The position numbers and the translations under genes were made by a program. Under the pieces are notes generated by a model that searched no databases, was not told the origin of the DNA, and was given only the letters and a program-made list of their open reading frames with translations. A stretch of DNA of 30,668 nucleotides from an uncultured Oscillospiraceae bacterium (GTDB lineage Bacteria; Bacillota; Clostridia; Oscillospirales; Ruminococcaceae), in assembly GCA_900547385.1 (NCBI GenBank), contig URGQ01000012.1:1-30668 (forward strand), in the 5' to 3' direction. Positions 1 through 7,537 of the stretch are shown here, piece by piece. How positions within the stretch are numbered: position 1 is the first letter of the stretch; each line of letters begins with the position of its first letter.

Positions 1-202
1 GCAGCAGCATACGCCAGTATGCCGGCGTCCTCTTCCTTGTCATCATCCGGTTTTCGCGCAGGAGAAAATGGCGTCCGAGGAAGCGCGAAGCGGCAGGCAG
101 GCTGGCTCCTGTCAACGCGACGCGCAATGTCGGGCGGTATTTATACCCGCAAAAGCCGTATGTGCTCTTGTCAATCGAAAGTATTAAAATAAATAATTAC
201 AG

Positions 203-240
203 AGCCGCAACGGATCGTCTTTCCGTTACGGCTTTCTTTT
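203..240 (+). terminator. Rho-independent terminator
   Basis: Arms at 203-214 and 222-233 (AGCCGCAACGGA against TCCGTTACGGCT, one mismatch) are followed by TTCTTTT. It would end transcription arriving from the left edge. The first ~190 bases stay open in all three forward frames and I could not identify the product of any upstream gene. Confidence 0.75.
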
Positions 241-282
241 ATGAATATGCTATTGACATTGGTCTTTTCGACCGCATGTTTT

Positions 283-1296
283 TCACAGGGAGAAAGATTC
301 CCGGAAGATGACCACCGGCTCGTAGGAGCGCACCACGGCGGCATTTGCGCCCTTGCGGATCATCTCTGCGGCCATTTGAACGGCACCGGCCGTCATCGCC
401 TCGGTAGGCATTTCGATGACCGAAAGCGGCGGGGTACAGTACTGCGCCTGCTGGCGCTCTCCCAAGCCAAAGCAGATAAGCCCCACCTCCTGCGGGATGC
501 GGATGCCTTCCTTTTGCATCTGGTGAGCCGCCCCAATAGCCATAATATCGGATGCAAATACCAAAAGCTCCGGCAGCGAGCCGCCGGTCATCATGGTTTT
601 TATTCCCACGGCGCCGCCCTCATAGGTATCCTCCGCTTCCACCACCGCGTGGGGCGGTACCCGCAGACCATACTCCCCCGCTGCTGTTATGGCATCGCGG
701 ATGCGGCTGCTATCCGCCATAAAGTTGGAACGGTTCTTCAAAAAGCCGATGCTGCGGCAGCCCTTGGCACGGGCCAATTCCATCACCTGCCGCACCGCCT
801 TGGCATAATCGGTATACACCGCACCAAAGCCCGCCTGGCGGCGGTTATACAGCACCAACGGCAGATCCGTCTCCAGCTGGGCCAGGGCGTCCATATCCGC
901 CGGGGAAAGACCGCCTAAAATAGCGCAGCTGTATGGGCTATGGAAGTGCAGGCCCTTTTCCTCGCACAGGTGCCCCTCCCGGAAGGTATTGACCACCAAA
1001 TCGTAGTCCAACTCCTGGCGCAGGTGCTCCTGCTGGAAGGCCCCCAACAGCCGCCCCACATAGGAGGCTCTGCGATCCAGCGGCCAATACAGCGCCAATA
1101 CCGGGCGTTCCGCGGCGCTGGCGCGCAGCCGCCGGGCCACATTACTGGGGCGGTAACCGGTGGCCGCCACAATCTCCAGGATGCGCTGTTCCGTGACCGG
1201 GGAGACCTTCATCTCCCGCGCTTTGCCATTAAGTACAAAGGAAACCGTGGAGGGAGATACATTGGCGATACGGGCGATGTCCTTGATGGTTGCCAT
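283..1296 (-). CDS. LacI-family transcriptional regulator (divergent repressor)
   Basis: A 337-residue LacI/GalR-type repressor. Residues 1-60 form the helix-turn-helix and hinge (TIKDIARIANVSPSTVSFVL, then an ARRL hinge motif). The rest is a periplasmic-binding-protein-like effector domain. The start at 1296 was chosen because the HTH begins there and AAAGGGGG lies about 9 nt upstream; a longer frame to 1356 would overlap the -35 box of its own promoter. It diverges from the LeuCDB/LarA-type operon, with two matching CG-centred operator-like palindromes in between. It is therefore very probably the local repressor, inactivated by a metabolite of that pathway. The family is certain from sequence; the effector is unknown. 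Confidence 0.93.
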   Translation of the reverse strand: MATIKDIARIANVSPSTVSFVLNGKAREMKVSPVTEQRILEIVAATGYRPSNVARRLRASAAERPVLALYWPLDRRASYVGRLLGAFQQEHLRQELDYDLVVNTFREGHLCEEKGLHFHSPYSCAILGGLSPADMDALAQLETDLPLVLYNRRQAGFGAVYTDYAKAVRQVMELARAKGCRSIGFLKNRSNFMADSSRIRDAITAAGEYGLRVPPHAVVEAEDTYEGGAVGIKTMMTGGSLPELLVFASDIMAIGAAHQMQKEGIRIPQEVGLICFGLGERQQAQYCTPPLSVIEMPTEAMTAGAVQMAAEMIRKGANAAVVRSYEPVVIFRESFSL

Positions 1297-1327
1297 AGCG
1301 AAGGCCCCCTTTCTTTGTGATAGCTCC

Positions 1328-1356
1328 ATCTTACCCAAATTTGCCCGGAAAGTCAA
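1328..1356 (-). promoter_or_regulatory. Promoter of the divergent lacI-type gene
   Basis: On the minus strand TTGACT (1356-1351) and TAAGAT (1333-1328) are separated by exactly 17 bp and lead into the regulator gene starting at 1296. Confidence 0.7.
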
Positions 1357-1370
1357 TTCCTCCCGAAATG

Positions 1371-1384
1371 CTTAATCGTTTTTG
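1371..1384. promoter_or_regulatory. LacI-type operator-like palindrome O1
   Basis: CTTAATCGTTTTTG matches 12 of 14 positions of the reverse complement of the second site at 1440-1453 and has the central CG typical of LacI-family operators. It lies upstream of both divergent promoters. Centre-to-centre distance to O2 is 69 bp. Confidence 0.6.
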
Positions 1385-1402
1385 CTGTCTTGAAATTTTA
1401 TG

Positions 1403-1431
1403 TTGACAATTCATTGTACTCCCACTATAAT
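1403..1431 (+). promoter_or_regulatory. Consensus sigma-A promoter of the 2-hydroxyacid operon
   Basis: TTGACA at 1403-1408 and TATAAT at 1426-1431, with a 17 bp spacer, form a perfect consensus promoter. A promoter this strong fits a gene set held down by a repressor. Confidence 0.9.
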
Positions 1432-1439
1432 CGAATTGG

Positions 1440-1453
1440 CTAAAACGATTTAG
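1440..1453. promoter_or_regulatory. LacI-type operator-like palindrome O2
   Basis: CTAAAACGATTTAG is a palindrome at 12 of 14 positions with central CG. It sits just downstream of the expected transcription start (about 1438), an ideal blocking position. Confidence 0.7.
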
Positions 1454-1477
1454 TTATTTTAAGAAAGGGTGAGTTCC

Positions 1478-2617
1478 TTGCCACAGAATGCTTTGCAACA
1501 GCTATTACAGGCCCCGGCCGGCACCCCGGTCACACTATCCCCTGATTGGTGTCTCATCAACGACGGTCCCTCCGGAGACCTGCCCGCCATGATACCGCAG
1601 GTAAGTCCGGCGCGCCGCGCGCAGGTGGTGGTCATTCTTGACCATGATATCCCCGCTGGGAGCTTCCAGAGCGCTTTCCGCCAGAAAGCACTGATTGATT
1701 TTTCCCGGGCCAATTCGCTGGAGTTTATCCAGTCCGCCGGAATCAGCTACCAGCTGCTGATGCAGGGGCGGCTGGCAACTGGTTCTCTGCTGGTGACCTG
1801 CGGCCAGCATGTGGCACAGGTGGGTGCCATCGGTGCTTTGGGGCTGCGTTTTTCCCCCGAGGAACTGGCCCGGTGGCTGCAGGGTGGAGAGCTGACCCTG
1901 CCCGCGCCGCAGCCGCTGCATATCAGGCTGGAGGGGGACTTTGCCCCCGGCGCCGCAGCCTATGACATTGCGCTGGCCTGTGCGGGCAAAAAAGGAGCCG
2001 AAGGCCGCCTGCTGCTCCTGCATGACCACACCGCACGGGGGCTTACCCGCACGGAAAAGCAGACGCTCTGTCTGATGGCCCAGCGAGCCGGTGCGGTAAG
2101 CGCCCTGTTTACAGTGGAAGACGCCCCGGCCGATACCACACTGCAGCTGGAGGACTATCCACCCTGTGCTATACTCCCCGGCAGCCTGCCGGAAGATCCG
2201 ATGGAGGCCCAGCCCCTTACCGCTCTGTCCGACATCCGGGTGGATGCCTGCTTTATCGGGGGCTGCTCCTCCGGGCGGATAGAGGAACTGCGCGAAGCCG
2301 CTGAAATTCTGCGGGGACATCACATCCGCCGGGAGCTGCGGCTACTGATCGGCTTTGCTTCCAACACGGACTACCTGCAGGCCATGGAGGAAGGGCTGAT
2401 CGATGTATTCCTGGACTGCGGAGCGCAGGTCACCAATCCCGGCTGCGCCTCCTGCCTGACCACCTCCATCGGCGTCATCGGGGATGGGGAGGTCATGGCC
2501 TCTACCGGGTGCTTCCACTACTCCGGCTGCTGCGGCACCCCCGCTTCCCGGGTCTATCTGGTTTCTGCCCGGACCGCTGCCAAAGCGGCGCTCAGCGGAT
2601 ATCTTTATCAAGCGTAA
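1478..2617 (+). CDS. Divergent aconitase/LeuC-family large-subunit-like protein
   Basis: About 379 residues, recognisable as an aconitase-superfamily large subunit but shorter than normal LeuC (~420). The three Fe-S ligand cysteines appear kept (C263 in IGGCSSG; C323 and C326 in NPGCASC), so a 4Fe-4S cluster is likely. Active-site motifs are altered: HD near the N-terminus is ND (N28), DSHT is GQHV, SCTN is GCSS, and the arginine motif NRNFxGR is replaced by GCFHYSGC. It may be a non-catalytic partner or act on another substrate. Start: TTG at 1478 lies 8 nt after AAAGGG; GTG at 1469 is possible but overlaps the Shine-Dalgarno. First gene of a five-gene operon. Confidence 0.8.
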   Translation: MPQNALQQLLQAPAGTPVTLSPDWCLINDGPSGDLPAMIPQVSPARRAQVVVILDHDIPAGSFQSAFRQKALIDFSRANSLEFIQSAGISYQLLMQGRLATGSLLVTCGQHVAQVGAIGALGLRFSPEELARWLQGGELTLPAPQPLHIRLEGDFAPGAAAYDIALACAGKKGAEGRLLLLHDHTARGLTRTEKQTLCLMAQRAGAVSALFTVEDAPADTTLQLEDYPPCAILPGSLPEDPMEAQPLTALSDIRVDACFIGGCSSGRIEELREAAEILRGHHIRRELRLLIGFASNTDYLQAMEEGLIDVFLDCGAQVTNPGCASCLTTSIGVIGDGEVMASTGCFHYSGCCGTPASRVYLVSARTAAKAALSGYLYQA

Positions 2618-2632
2618 CAGGAGGGCATAACT

Positions 2633-3160
2633 ATGGATACTGTTTTTACGGGCCGGATATGGAAGCTGCCCGATGATGTGGATACCGATACTATTATCCC
2701 GGGGCGGTACGGTGTGCTGCCCTCCGCGGAGGAGATGAGCCGCCACTGCCTGGAGCCGCTGCGCCCGGAGCTGGCCGCCGCGGCCCGGCCGGGAGATATC
2801 TTTGTGGCCGGGAAGAACTTTGGCTGCGGTTCCTCGCGGGAATTTGCCCCAGCCTGCATCGCGGCGCTGGGTGTGCGATGCATTGTGGCCAAATCCTTTG
2901 CCCGCATTTTTTACCGCAACGGCATCAATAACGGGATGCTGCTCATTGAGACGGATGACCTGTATGACCGCTGCGAGGAAGGGGATCTTCTCACCGTGGA
3001 GGTAAACCGCTGCCTGAAGGTAAACGGGCAGGTCATTCCCATCCGGCAAATTCCCGATAATCTGTTTGAGATCATCAAGGCCGGGGGGCTGGTACCCCGC
3101 TACCGCGCCCTGAATGAAGCGACCGAAGCCGCCGAATCCGTCCAAAAGGAGGTGCACTGA
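2633..3160 (+). CDS. 3-isopropylmalate dehydratase-type small subunit (LeuD-like)
   Basis: 175 residues, the size of the short archaeal/clostridial LeuD type. It carries the small-subunit (swivel) domain: D-x-D-T-I-I-P-G near residue 20, GKNFGCGSSREFAP around residues 60-75, then AKSFARIFYRNGINNG. In this family the subunit completes the substrate pocket of an aconitase-type (de)hydratase that moves a hydroxyl group within a 2-hydroxyacid. AGGAGGG lies just before ATG 2633. It sits between two large-subunit-like genes, so which one it pairs with is an open question; the canonical one directly downstream is the likelier partner. Confidence 0.9.
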   Translation: MDTVFTGRIWKLPDDVDTDTIIPGRYGVLPSAEEMSRHCLEPLRPELAAAARPGDIFVAGKNFGCGSSREFAPACIAALGVRCIVAKSFARIFYRNGINNGMLLIETDDLYDRCEEGDLLTVEVNRCLKVNGQVIPIRQIPDNLFEIIKAGGLVPRYRALNEATEAAESVQKEVH

Positions 3161-3161
3161 T

Positions 3162-4424
3162 ATGGGCTATACCATGGCCGAAAAGATCCTGATGAAAAAT
3201 ACCGGGCTTTCTCACCTGGCACCCGGCGATCTGATCATGACCCGGCCGGATATGTGCATGGTACATGATATCTACACCCCTTTTGTGGTGCAGAAGCTGG
3301 ATGAGATGAAATTCCGCCGCCTGGCCGACCCGGAAAAAGCTGTGATCTTCCTGGACCACCTGTGCCCCACCAACCAGGCCACCGGCGACCCCCGCCACTA
3401 CCACAAGGGGCACGAGCTTTCCGATCGCTTTGGTATCCGCAAGCTGCATGCCGGGGAGGGGATCTCTCACACCCTGATGCACGAATACCGCTATGCCCTG
3501 CCCGGTACGGTGGTGGTAGCTACCGACAGCCACACTCCCACTTATGGCGGGGGCGGGTGCTTCTGCACCGGGATAGGCTATACCGAAATGGCCGCCACCC
3601 TGGGCAGCGGCGAAATGTGGATGAAGGTCCCGGAGGCGATCCGCATTACGGTGGAAGGGGAGCTGCCTGCCGGGGTGTACGCCAAGGATATTGTCCTGCA
3701 GGTGCTGAAGGATCTGCGCTCCGACGGCGGCACCTATAAATCGCTGGAATATGTGGGCAGCACCATTGACGCGCTGGATATGTCCGGCCGGTACACCATT
3801 GCCAATATGTCGCTGGAGGCGGGCTGCAAAACCGCACTTTTTGCCGCTGACCAGAAAACCGCCGATTACTTTGACCTGCCGCTGGAGAAGATCTCCTGGA
3901 TCCATCCCGATCCGGATGCCCACTATGTCCGGGAACTGTACTACCGGGCAGAGGAGCTGGTACCCTATCTTTCCTGCCCGCAGGGCGTTGATAATGTTCA
4001 CTCCATAGAGGAGGTGCAGGGCACCCCACTCAATGAGGTCTACATTGGCAGCTGTACCAATGGCAGCCTGGAGGATATGGCAGTGGCCGCCCGCATTTTG
4101 CAGGGGCACCATGTGGCCCCCTATCTCAAGCTTATCATCATTCCCGCCTCCATCGGCATCTATCGCCAGTGCATGCGGCTGGGGTACATCCGTGCCTTTG
4201 TGGAGGCCGGCGCCATGGTGGCGCATCCCTGCTGCGGCCTGTGCTGCGGCCAGCCCTATGGCCTGATGAGCGATGGCGAGGTGGTACTGGGTACCAATAA
4301 CCGCAATTTCATCGGACGGATGGGCACCACAAAATCTCTTATCTATCTTAGCAGCCCCGCCACGGCGGCCGCCAGTGCCCTTACCGGTGTCATCACAGAT
4401 CCCCGCACCGTGACTGCGGACTGA
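3162..4424 (+). CDS. 3-isopropylmalate dehydratase/homoaconitase-type large subunit (LeuC-like)
   Basis: 420 residues, normal LeuC length. Visible motifs: VHDI (H35), TDSHTPTYGG (121-130), IGSCTN with cluster cysteine C298, PCCGLCCG with C358 and C361, and NRNFIGRMG with R381 and R386, all expected for an active 4Fe-4S (de)hydratase. The start at 3162 is 1 nt after the small-subunit stop, with AAAGGAGGTG inside the end of that gene, so the two are translationally coupled. Family members act on isopropylmalate, homoaconitate, citramalate, maleate or dimethylmalate. The LarA neighbour and LacI control argue against simple leucine biosynthesis. Confidence 0.92.
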   Translation: MGYTMAEKILMKNTGLSHLAPGDLIMTRPDMCMVHDIYTPFVVQKLDEMKFRRLADPEKAVIFLDHLCPTNQATGDPRHYHKGHELSDRFGIRKLHAGEGISHTLMHEYRYALPGTVVVATDSHTPTYGGGGCFCTGIGYTEMAATLGSGEMWMKVPEAIRITVEGELPAGVYAKDIVLQVLKDLRSDGGTYKSLEYVGSTIDALDMSGRYTIANMSLEAGCKTALFAADQKTADYFDLPLEKISWIHPDPDAHYVRELYYRAEELVPYLSCPQGVDNVHSIEEVQGTPLNEVYIGSCTNGSLEDMAVAARILQGHHVAPYLKLIIIPASIGIYRQCMRLGYIRAFVEAGAMVAHPCCGLCCGQPYGLMSDGEVVLGTNNRNFIGRMGTTKSLIYLSSPATAAASALTGVITDPRTVTAD

Positions 4425-4444
4425 TATTGCAAGGAGGAATCATC

Positions 4445-5527
4445 ATGGAGTATAAAATTGCTGTGATCCCCGGCGACGGCATCGGCGTAGATGTCATCCG
4501 GGAAGCGGTTCGTTCGCTGGATAAGATCGGCGAGGTTTACGGACATCAGTTCCATAAGGTGGAGCGCCTGGTAGGCGGCTGCTGCATTGATGCCTACAGC
4601 GTGCCCATCCAGCCGGAAACACTGGAGCTCTGCCGGGAATGCGACGCCATTCTGTTTGGTGCGGCCGGCGGGCCCAAGTGGGATCATCTGCCCCGGGCCC
4701 AGCGCCCGGAAAGCGGCCTGGCCGCCCTGCGCCGCGGCTTTAATCTGTTCTGCAACCTGCGCCCGGCCAAGCTCTACCCCGACCTGCGGGAAAATTCCCC
4801 GCTGAAAAACGAGGTGCTGGACCGCGGACTGGACCTGCTGCTGGTGCGGGATCTCATCGGCGGTATCTACTTTGGCGAAAAGGGCACCCGGGAGGGCGCC
4901 CGTGGTCGGGAAGGCTACGATGTGGAATGTTACAGCGAATTTGAGGTGGAGCGGGTAGCCCGCCATGCCTTCCAACTGGCGCAGGGCCGCCGCAAGAGCG
5001 TCACCAGCATTGATAAATCCAATGCGCTGGAAAGCTCCCGGCTGTGGCGGGAAACGGTGGCCCGCGTAGCGCAGGATTACCCTGATGTGCAGCTGACCAA
5101 CCTGCTGGTGGATAAGGCCGCCATGGAGCTGACCTGCAATCCCTCCCGCTTTGATGTGATGCTGACCACCAGCATCTTCGGTGATATCCTCTCGGATGAG
5201 GCGGGGGTGGCCACTGGCTCGGTGGGGATGCTGGCCTCCGCGGCCATCAATGAAAATGGCTTCGGGCTCTTTGAGCCGATCCATGGCACCGCCCCGGATA
5301 TTGCCGGGCTGGGCATTGCCAACCCGCTGGCTGCCATTGCCTCGGCAGGTATGCTGCTGGAGATCGGACTGGGGATGAAGGAAGAAGCCGCCGCCATCGA
5401 CCGGGCCATCAATGAGGTGCTGCACCTGGGCTACCGCACCCCGGATATCTACCTGGAGGGCCGTGGGCTGACCAAGGTGACTACCGAGGAAATGGGCCGC
5501 CTGACCGCTGAACATATTCACCGCTAA
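4445..5527 (+). CDS. Isopropylmalate/isocitrate dehydrogenase family protein (LeuB-like)
   Basis: 360 residues, full length. It belongs to the NAD-dependent beta-decarboxylating dehydrogenases that oxidise and decarboxylate 3-substituted malates. The N-terminus IAVIPGDGIG, substrate arginines in LRRGFNLFCNLRPA and VRDLIGG, metal-binding FGDILSDEAG and the cofactor loop GLFEPIHGTAPDIAG are all present. In the specificity helix ESGLAALRR the second leucine of the usual EtGLLxLR is alanine, which could alter the side-chain pocket. ATG 4445 follows AAGGAGGAAT. It would act after the dehydratase to yield a 2-oxoacid and CO2. Isopropylmalate, methylmalate and D-malate remain possible substrates. 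Confidence 0.9.
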   Translation: MEYKIAVIPGDGIGVDVIREAVRSLDKIGEVYGHQFHKVERLVGGCCIDAYSVPIQPETLELCRECDAILFGAAGGPKWDHLPRAQRPESGLAALRRGFNLFCNLRPAKLYPDLRENSPLKNEVLDRGLDLLLVRDLIGGIYFGEKGTREGARGREGYDVECYSEFEVERVARHAFQLAQGRRKSVTSIDKSNALESSRLWRETVARVAQDYPDVQLTNLLVDKAAMELTCNPSRFDVMLTTSIFGDILSDEAGVATGSVGMLASAAINENGFGLFEPIHGTAPDIAGLGIANPLAAIASAGMLLEIGLGMKEEAAAIDRAINEVLHLGYRTPDIYLEGRGLTKVTTEEMGRLTAEHIHR

Positions 5528-5544
5528 GACAGGGAGGACACACC

Positions 5545-6816
5545 ATGAAAGATAAGGTAAAGTACGGCCGCGAGCTGCTGGATATCGAGATCCCCGAAGG
5601 GACTGACCTCAGCATCTTGCTGCCGAAGCAGCACCCTGCCGGCGTTCGCTCGGAGGAGGAGATCGTGGAGGACGCGCTGGCCCATCCCATTGGGGCCGGG
5701 CTGCTGGCCGAGGAGATCCACGCCGGTGATACCGTGTGCATCCTTACCAATGACATCACCCGCCTGACCCGCAGCCACATTTATATCCCCATCTTGGTGC
5801 GGGAGCTGAACAAAGCCGGCGTGCCGGATGGGGATATCACCATTCTGTTTGCCAACGGGATGCACAGCGCCATGACCGAGGAGCAGATGTGCAGCCTCAT
5901 CACCGAGGATATTTACCGCCGTGTAACCGTGGTGCAGCACGACTGTGAGGAATCCCCCTGCCAGCTGGTGGGCACCACCAGCTACGGCCATGAGGTGTGG
6001 GCCAATAAAATCGCCATGGCAGCCGATAAGCTCATCCTTACCGGCGGTATCCTGGTGCACCACATGGCCGGGTTTGGCGGTGGACGCAAGGATATCATCC
6101 CCGGCTGTGCCCGCAAGGATACCATCCTCAGCAACCACAAGATGGTCATTGACCCCAATGCCCAGGCCGGTGTGCTGGAAAACAACCCCGTTCATCTGGA
6201 CTTTATGGAGGCATGTGCCTTTACCCACCCCGCCTATCTGCTGAATGTCATCTGCGATGACCACGGGATGATCTACCAGGCGGTGGCCGGCCACTGGCGG
6301 GAAGCCTACCTGCACGGCGCTGAATTGGCCAAGGATTTCTATCTCTATCCCATCCCGGAACGGCCCGATATCGTCATTGCCTCCTGCGGCGGATTCCCTA
6401 AGGATATTGACCTTCGGCAGAGCAAAAAGGGCTTCTACAATGCCAGCCGTGCCGTGAAAAAGGGCGGCGTCATCATCTGCCTGGCGGAGTGCCCCGAGGG
6501 ATGCAGCAAAGAGATGGACGATCCCTTTGAGGAATGGCTGGGCCGCTATCCCGATAAGGACTCCGTGGTGGCGGAGCTGAAGCGCAAGGTGAATATGGGC
6601 GGGCTGAATTGCTACAAGGTCCGAGAATGCCAGGCCCACTGCCGGCTGATCCTCATCACCGCGCTGGACCAAAAGCGCATGGCCGATGTAAATGTGGAGT
6701 GCTACCCCAAGGAACAGCTCAATGAGGTCATCCGCACCGTTTTGGCGGAATATGACCACCCCAAGGTGCTGTATATGCCGCAGGCCACCCTTACGCTGCC
6801 GCTGGTGAAAGAATAA
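5545..6816 (+). CDS. larA: LarA-family nickel-dependent 2-hydroxyacid racemase/epimerase
   Basis: 423 residues matching LarA (lactate racemase; DUF2088 N-terminal domain plus C-terminal domain). The motif HHMAGFGGGRKDIIPG holds H172 and K182, with H198 in SNHKM. These spacings (10 and 16) equal those of H174, K184 and H200 of Lactiplantibacillus plantarum LarA, where the lysine carries the nickel-pincer (NPN) cofactor. H107 in ANGMHS fits the remaining catalytic histidine. The family includes racemases for lactate, malate and other 2-hydroxyacids. Cofactor-making larB, larC and larE are not in the window. Last gene of the operon, followed by a terminator. Confidence 0.9.
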   Translation: MKDKVKYGRELLDIEIPEGTDLSILLPKQHPAGVRSEEEIVEDALAHPIGAGLLAEEIHAGDTVCILTNDITRLTRSHIYIPILVRELNKAGVPDGDITILFANGMHSAMTEEQMCSLITEDIYRRVTVVQHDCEESPCQLVGTTSYGHEVWANKIAMAADKLILTGGILVHHMAGFGGGRKDIIPGCARKDTILSNHKMVIDPNAQAGVLENNPVHLDFMEACAFTHPAYLLNVICDDHGMIYQAVAGHWREAYLHGAELAKDFYLYPIPERPDIVIASCGGFPKDIDLRQSKKGFYNASRAVKKGGVIICLAECPEGCSKEMDDPFEEWLGRYPDKDSVVAELKRKVNMGGLNCYKVRECQAHCRLILITALDQKRMADVNVECYPKEQLNEVIRTVLAEYDHPKVLYMPQATLTLPLVKE

Positions 6817-6821
6817 AATCT

Positions 6822-6852
6822 CTCCCCCGATCATTTGGTCGGGGGAGTTGCT
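6822..6852 (+). terminator. Terminator after the larA-type gene
   Basis: CTCCCCCGA (6822-6830) pairs perfectly with TCGGGGGAG (6839-6847) over an 8-nt loop. It closes the five-gene operon although the following T-run is weak. A smaller hairpin with TTTT (6905-6924) lies just beyond. Confidence 0.7.
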
Positions 6853-7029
6853 GATTCTATTGCATTTTGTGAGCCGCTGCTCTGCAATAGGTCTGTCCAT
6901 TGATGCTGCCGGAGGGCGGCTTTTCTAAATCCAACCAGTTAGCTTTTGCTAACTATGAAGAGAAACAGTAACGCACAGATCATCATATAGGTTGATACAC
7001 CCATAATAAGGATAATAGGCTGTGGGGTA
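6853..7029. other. Intergenic stretch without a gene
   Basis: I see no gene here. It holds a small hairpin (GCTGCC, GGAG loop, GGCGGC, TTTT) at 6905-6924 and another (GTTAGC/GCTAAC) around 6939-6954. It leads into the decayed gene fragments at 7030-7432. Confidence 0.5.
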
Positions 7030-7216
7030 TTACGAGTAAACAGCCAGTTCACCGCCCGTAGAGCTTGCCTTTATCACGGTATCCTCAGTTATTATAACTA
7101 TTCGCATAAATGCCATAGGAGGTCCCTGTGGCGGTAACAATGCTATTACCAATGGTAAATCCATCGATAGTAGCAATTCCATAATAGTTCTGATTCGTAG
7201 TGGATTGACCAATCGC
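7030..7216 (-). pseudogene. Fragment of a repetitive, probably surface-exposed protein
   Basis: Read on the minus strand from about 7216, one frame gives a Ser/Thr/Asn/Tyr/Gly-rich stretch containing TAIGQST, YYGIATIDGFTIGNS and TGTSYGIYANSYNN, then a stop. The adjacent frame continues plausibly (DTVIKASSTGGELAVYS) to a stop at 7030. Such composition is typical of beta-helix or adhesin-type surface proteins. There is no start, no Shine-Dalgarno and a frame break, so I read it as a decayed remnant. The parent family cannot be named with confidence. Confidence 0.45.
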
Positions 7217-7217
7217 G

Positions 7218-7432
7218 GTGACCCTGCCGGAGTGCCGGGTGCTCTCAGTGCTGTACTGCGGCGATTACGCCGATGAGGATGAAGCGTGGCTGACCCTGAG
7301 CCGTGAGGTAAAGGCCAGGGAGCTGCCCCCACCGGGGCCCCGCGCATCCTTGGCATTGTGGCACCCTACACCGGGCGGGAGATTGAGCCCCAACGATATT
7401 GCTCCCGGCTAGTGCTGCCGGTGGAAGAATGA
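7218..7432 (+). pseudogene. Frameshifted C-terminal remnant resembling a GyrI/effector-binding-domain regulator
   Basis: One frame encodes VTLPECRVLSVLYCGDYADE up to about REVKARELPPPGP. After a one-base shift, RILGIVAPYTGREIEPQRYC continues to a stop at 7432. The joined sequence resembles the C-terminal effector-binding (GyrI-like/AraC-binding) domain of MerR- or AraC-type regulators. The DNA-binding half is absent and the upstream boundary abuts the oppositely oriented fragment at 7216. A sequencing indel could explain the frameshift but not the missing N-terminus. Confidence 0.5.
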
Positions 7433-7474
7433 ACAAATACAAAATTCCTTTTCTCCTGACCCTTTAATCCACAG

Positions 7475-7504
7475 TTTACTTGCCATACCGAAATATGTTA
7501 CAAT
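7475..7504 (+). promoter_or_regulatory. Probable promoter of the second lacI-type gene
   Basis: TTTACT (7475-7480) and TACAAT (7499-7504) are spaced by 18 bp upstream of the GAGGAGG-GTG start at 7538. The -10 overlaps ATGTTACA (7495-7502), the half-site found repeatedly upstream of the nucleobase permease. Confidence 0.5.
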
Positions 7505-7537
7505 AAAAAAAGAAGCATACAGAGAGGAGGACTGCCC

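Noticed and set aside
1..192. C-terminal end of an upstream plus-strand gene
   Set aside because: All three forward frames stay open and none gives a recognisable or compositionally convincing protein, so no call was made.
2633..5527. Plain leucine biosynthesis operon (leuDCB)
   Set aside because: LacI control, the LarA gene, a second divergent large subunit and absence of leuA make this unlikely, although not excluded.
3075..6900. Long minus-strand open frames opposite the LeuCDB/LarA-type genes
   Set aside because: Mirror frames of high-GC coding sequence without recognisable domains; plus-strand genes are motif-supported throughout.
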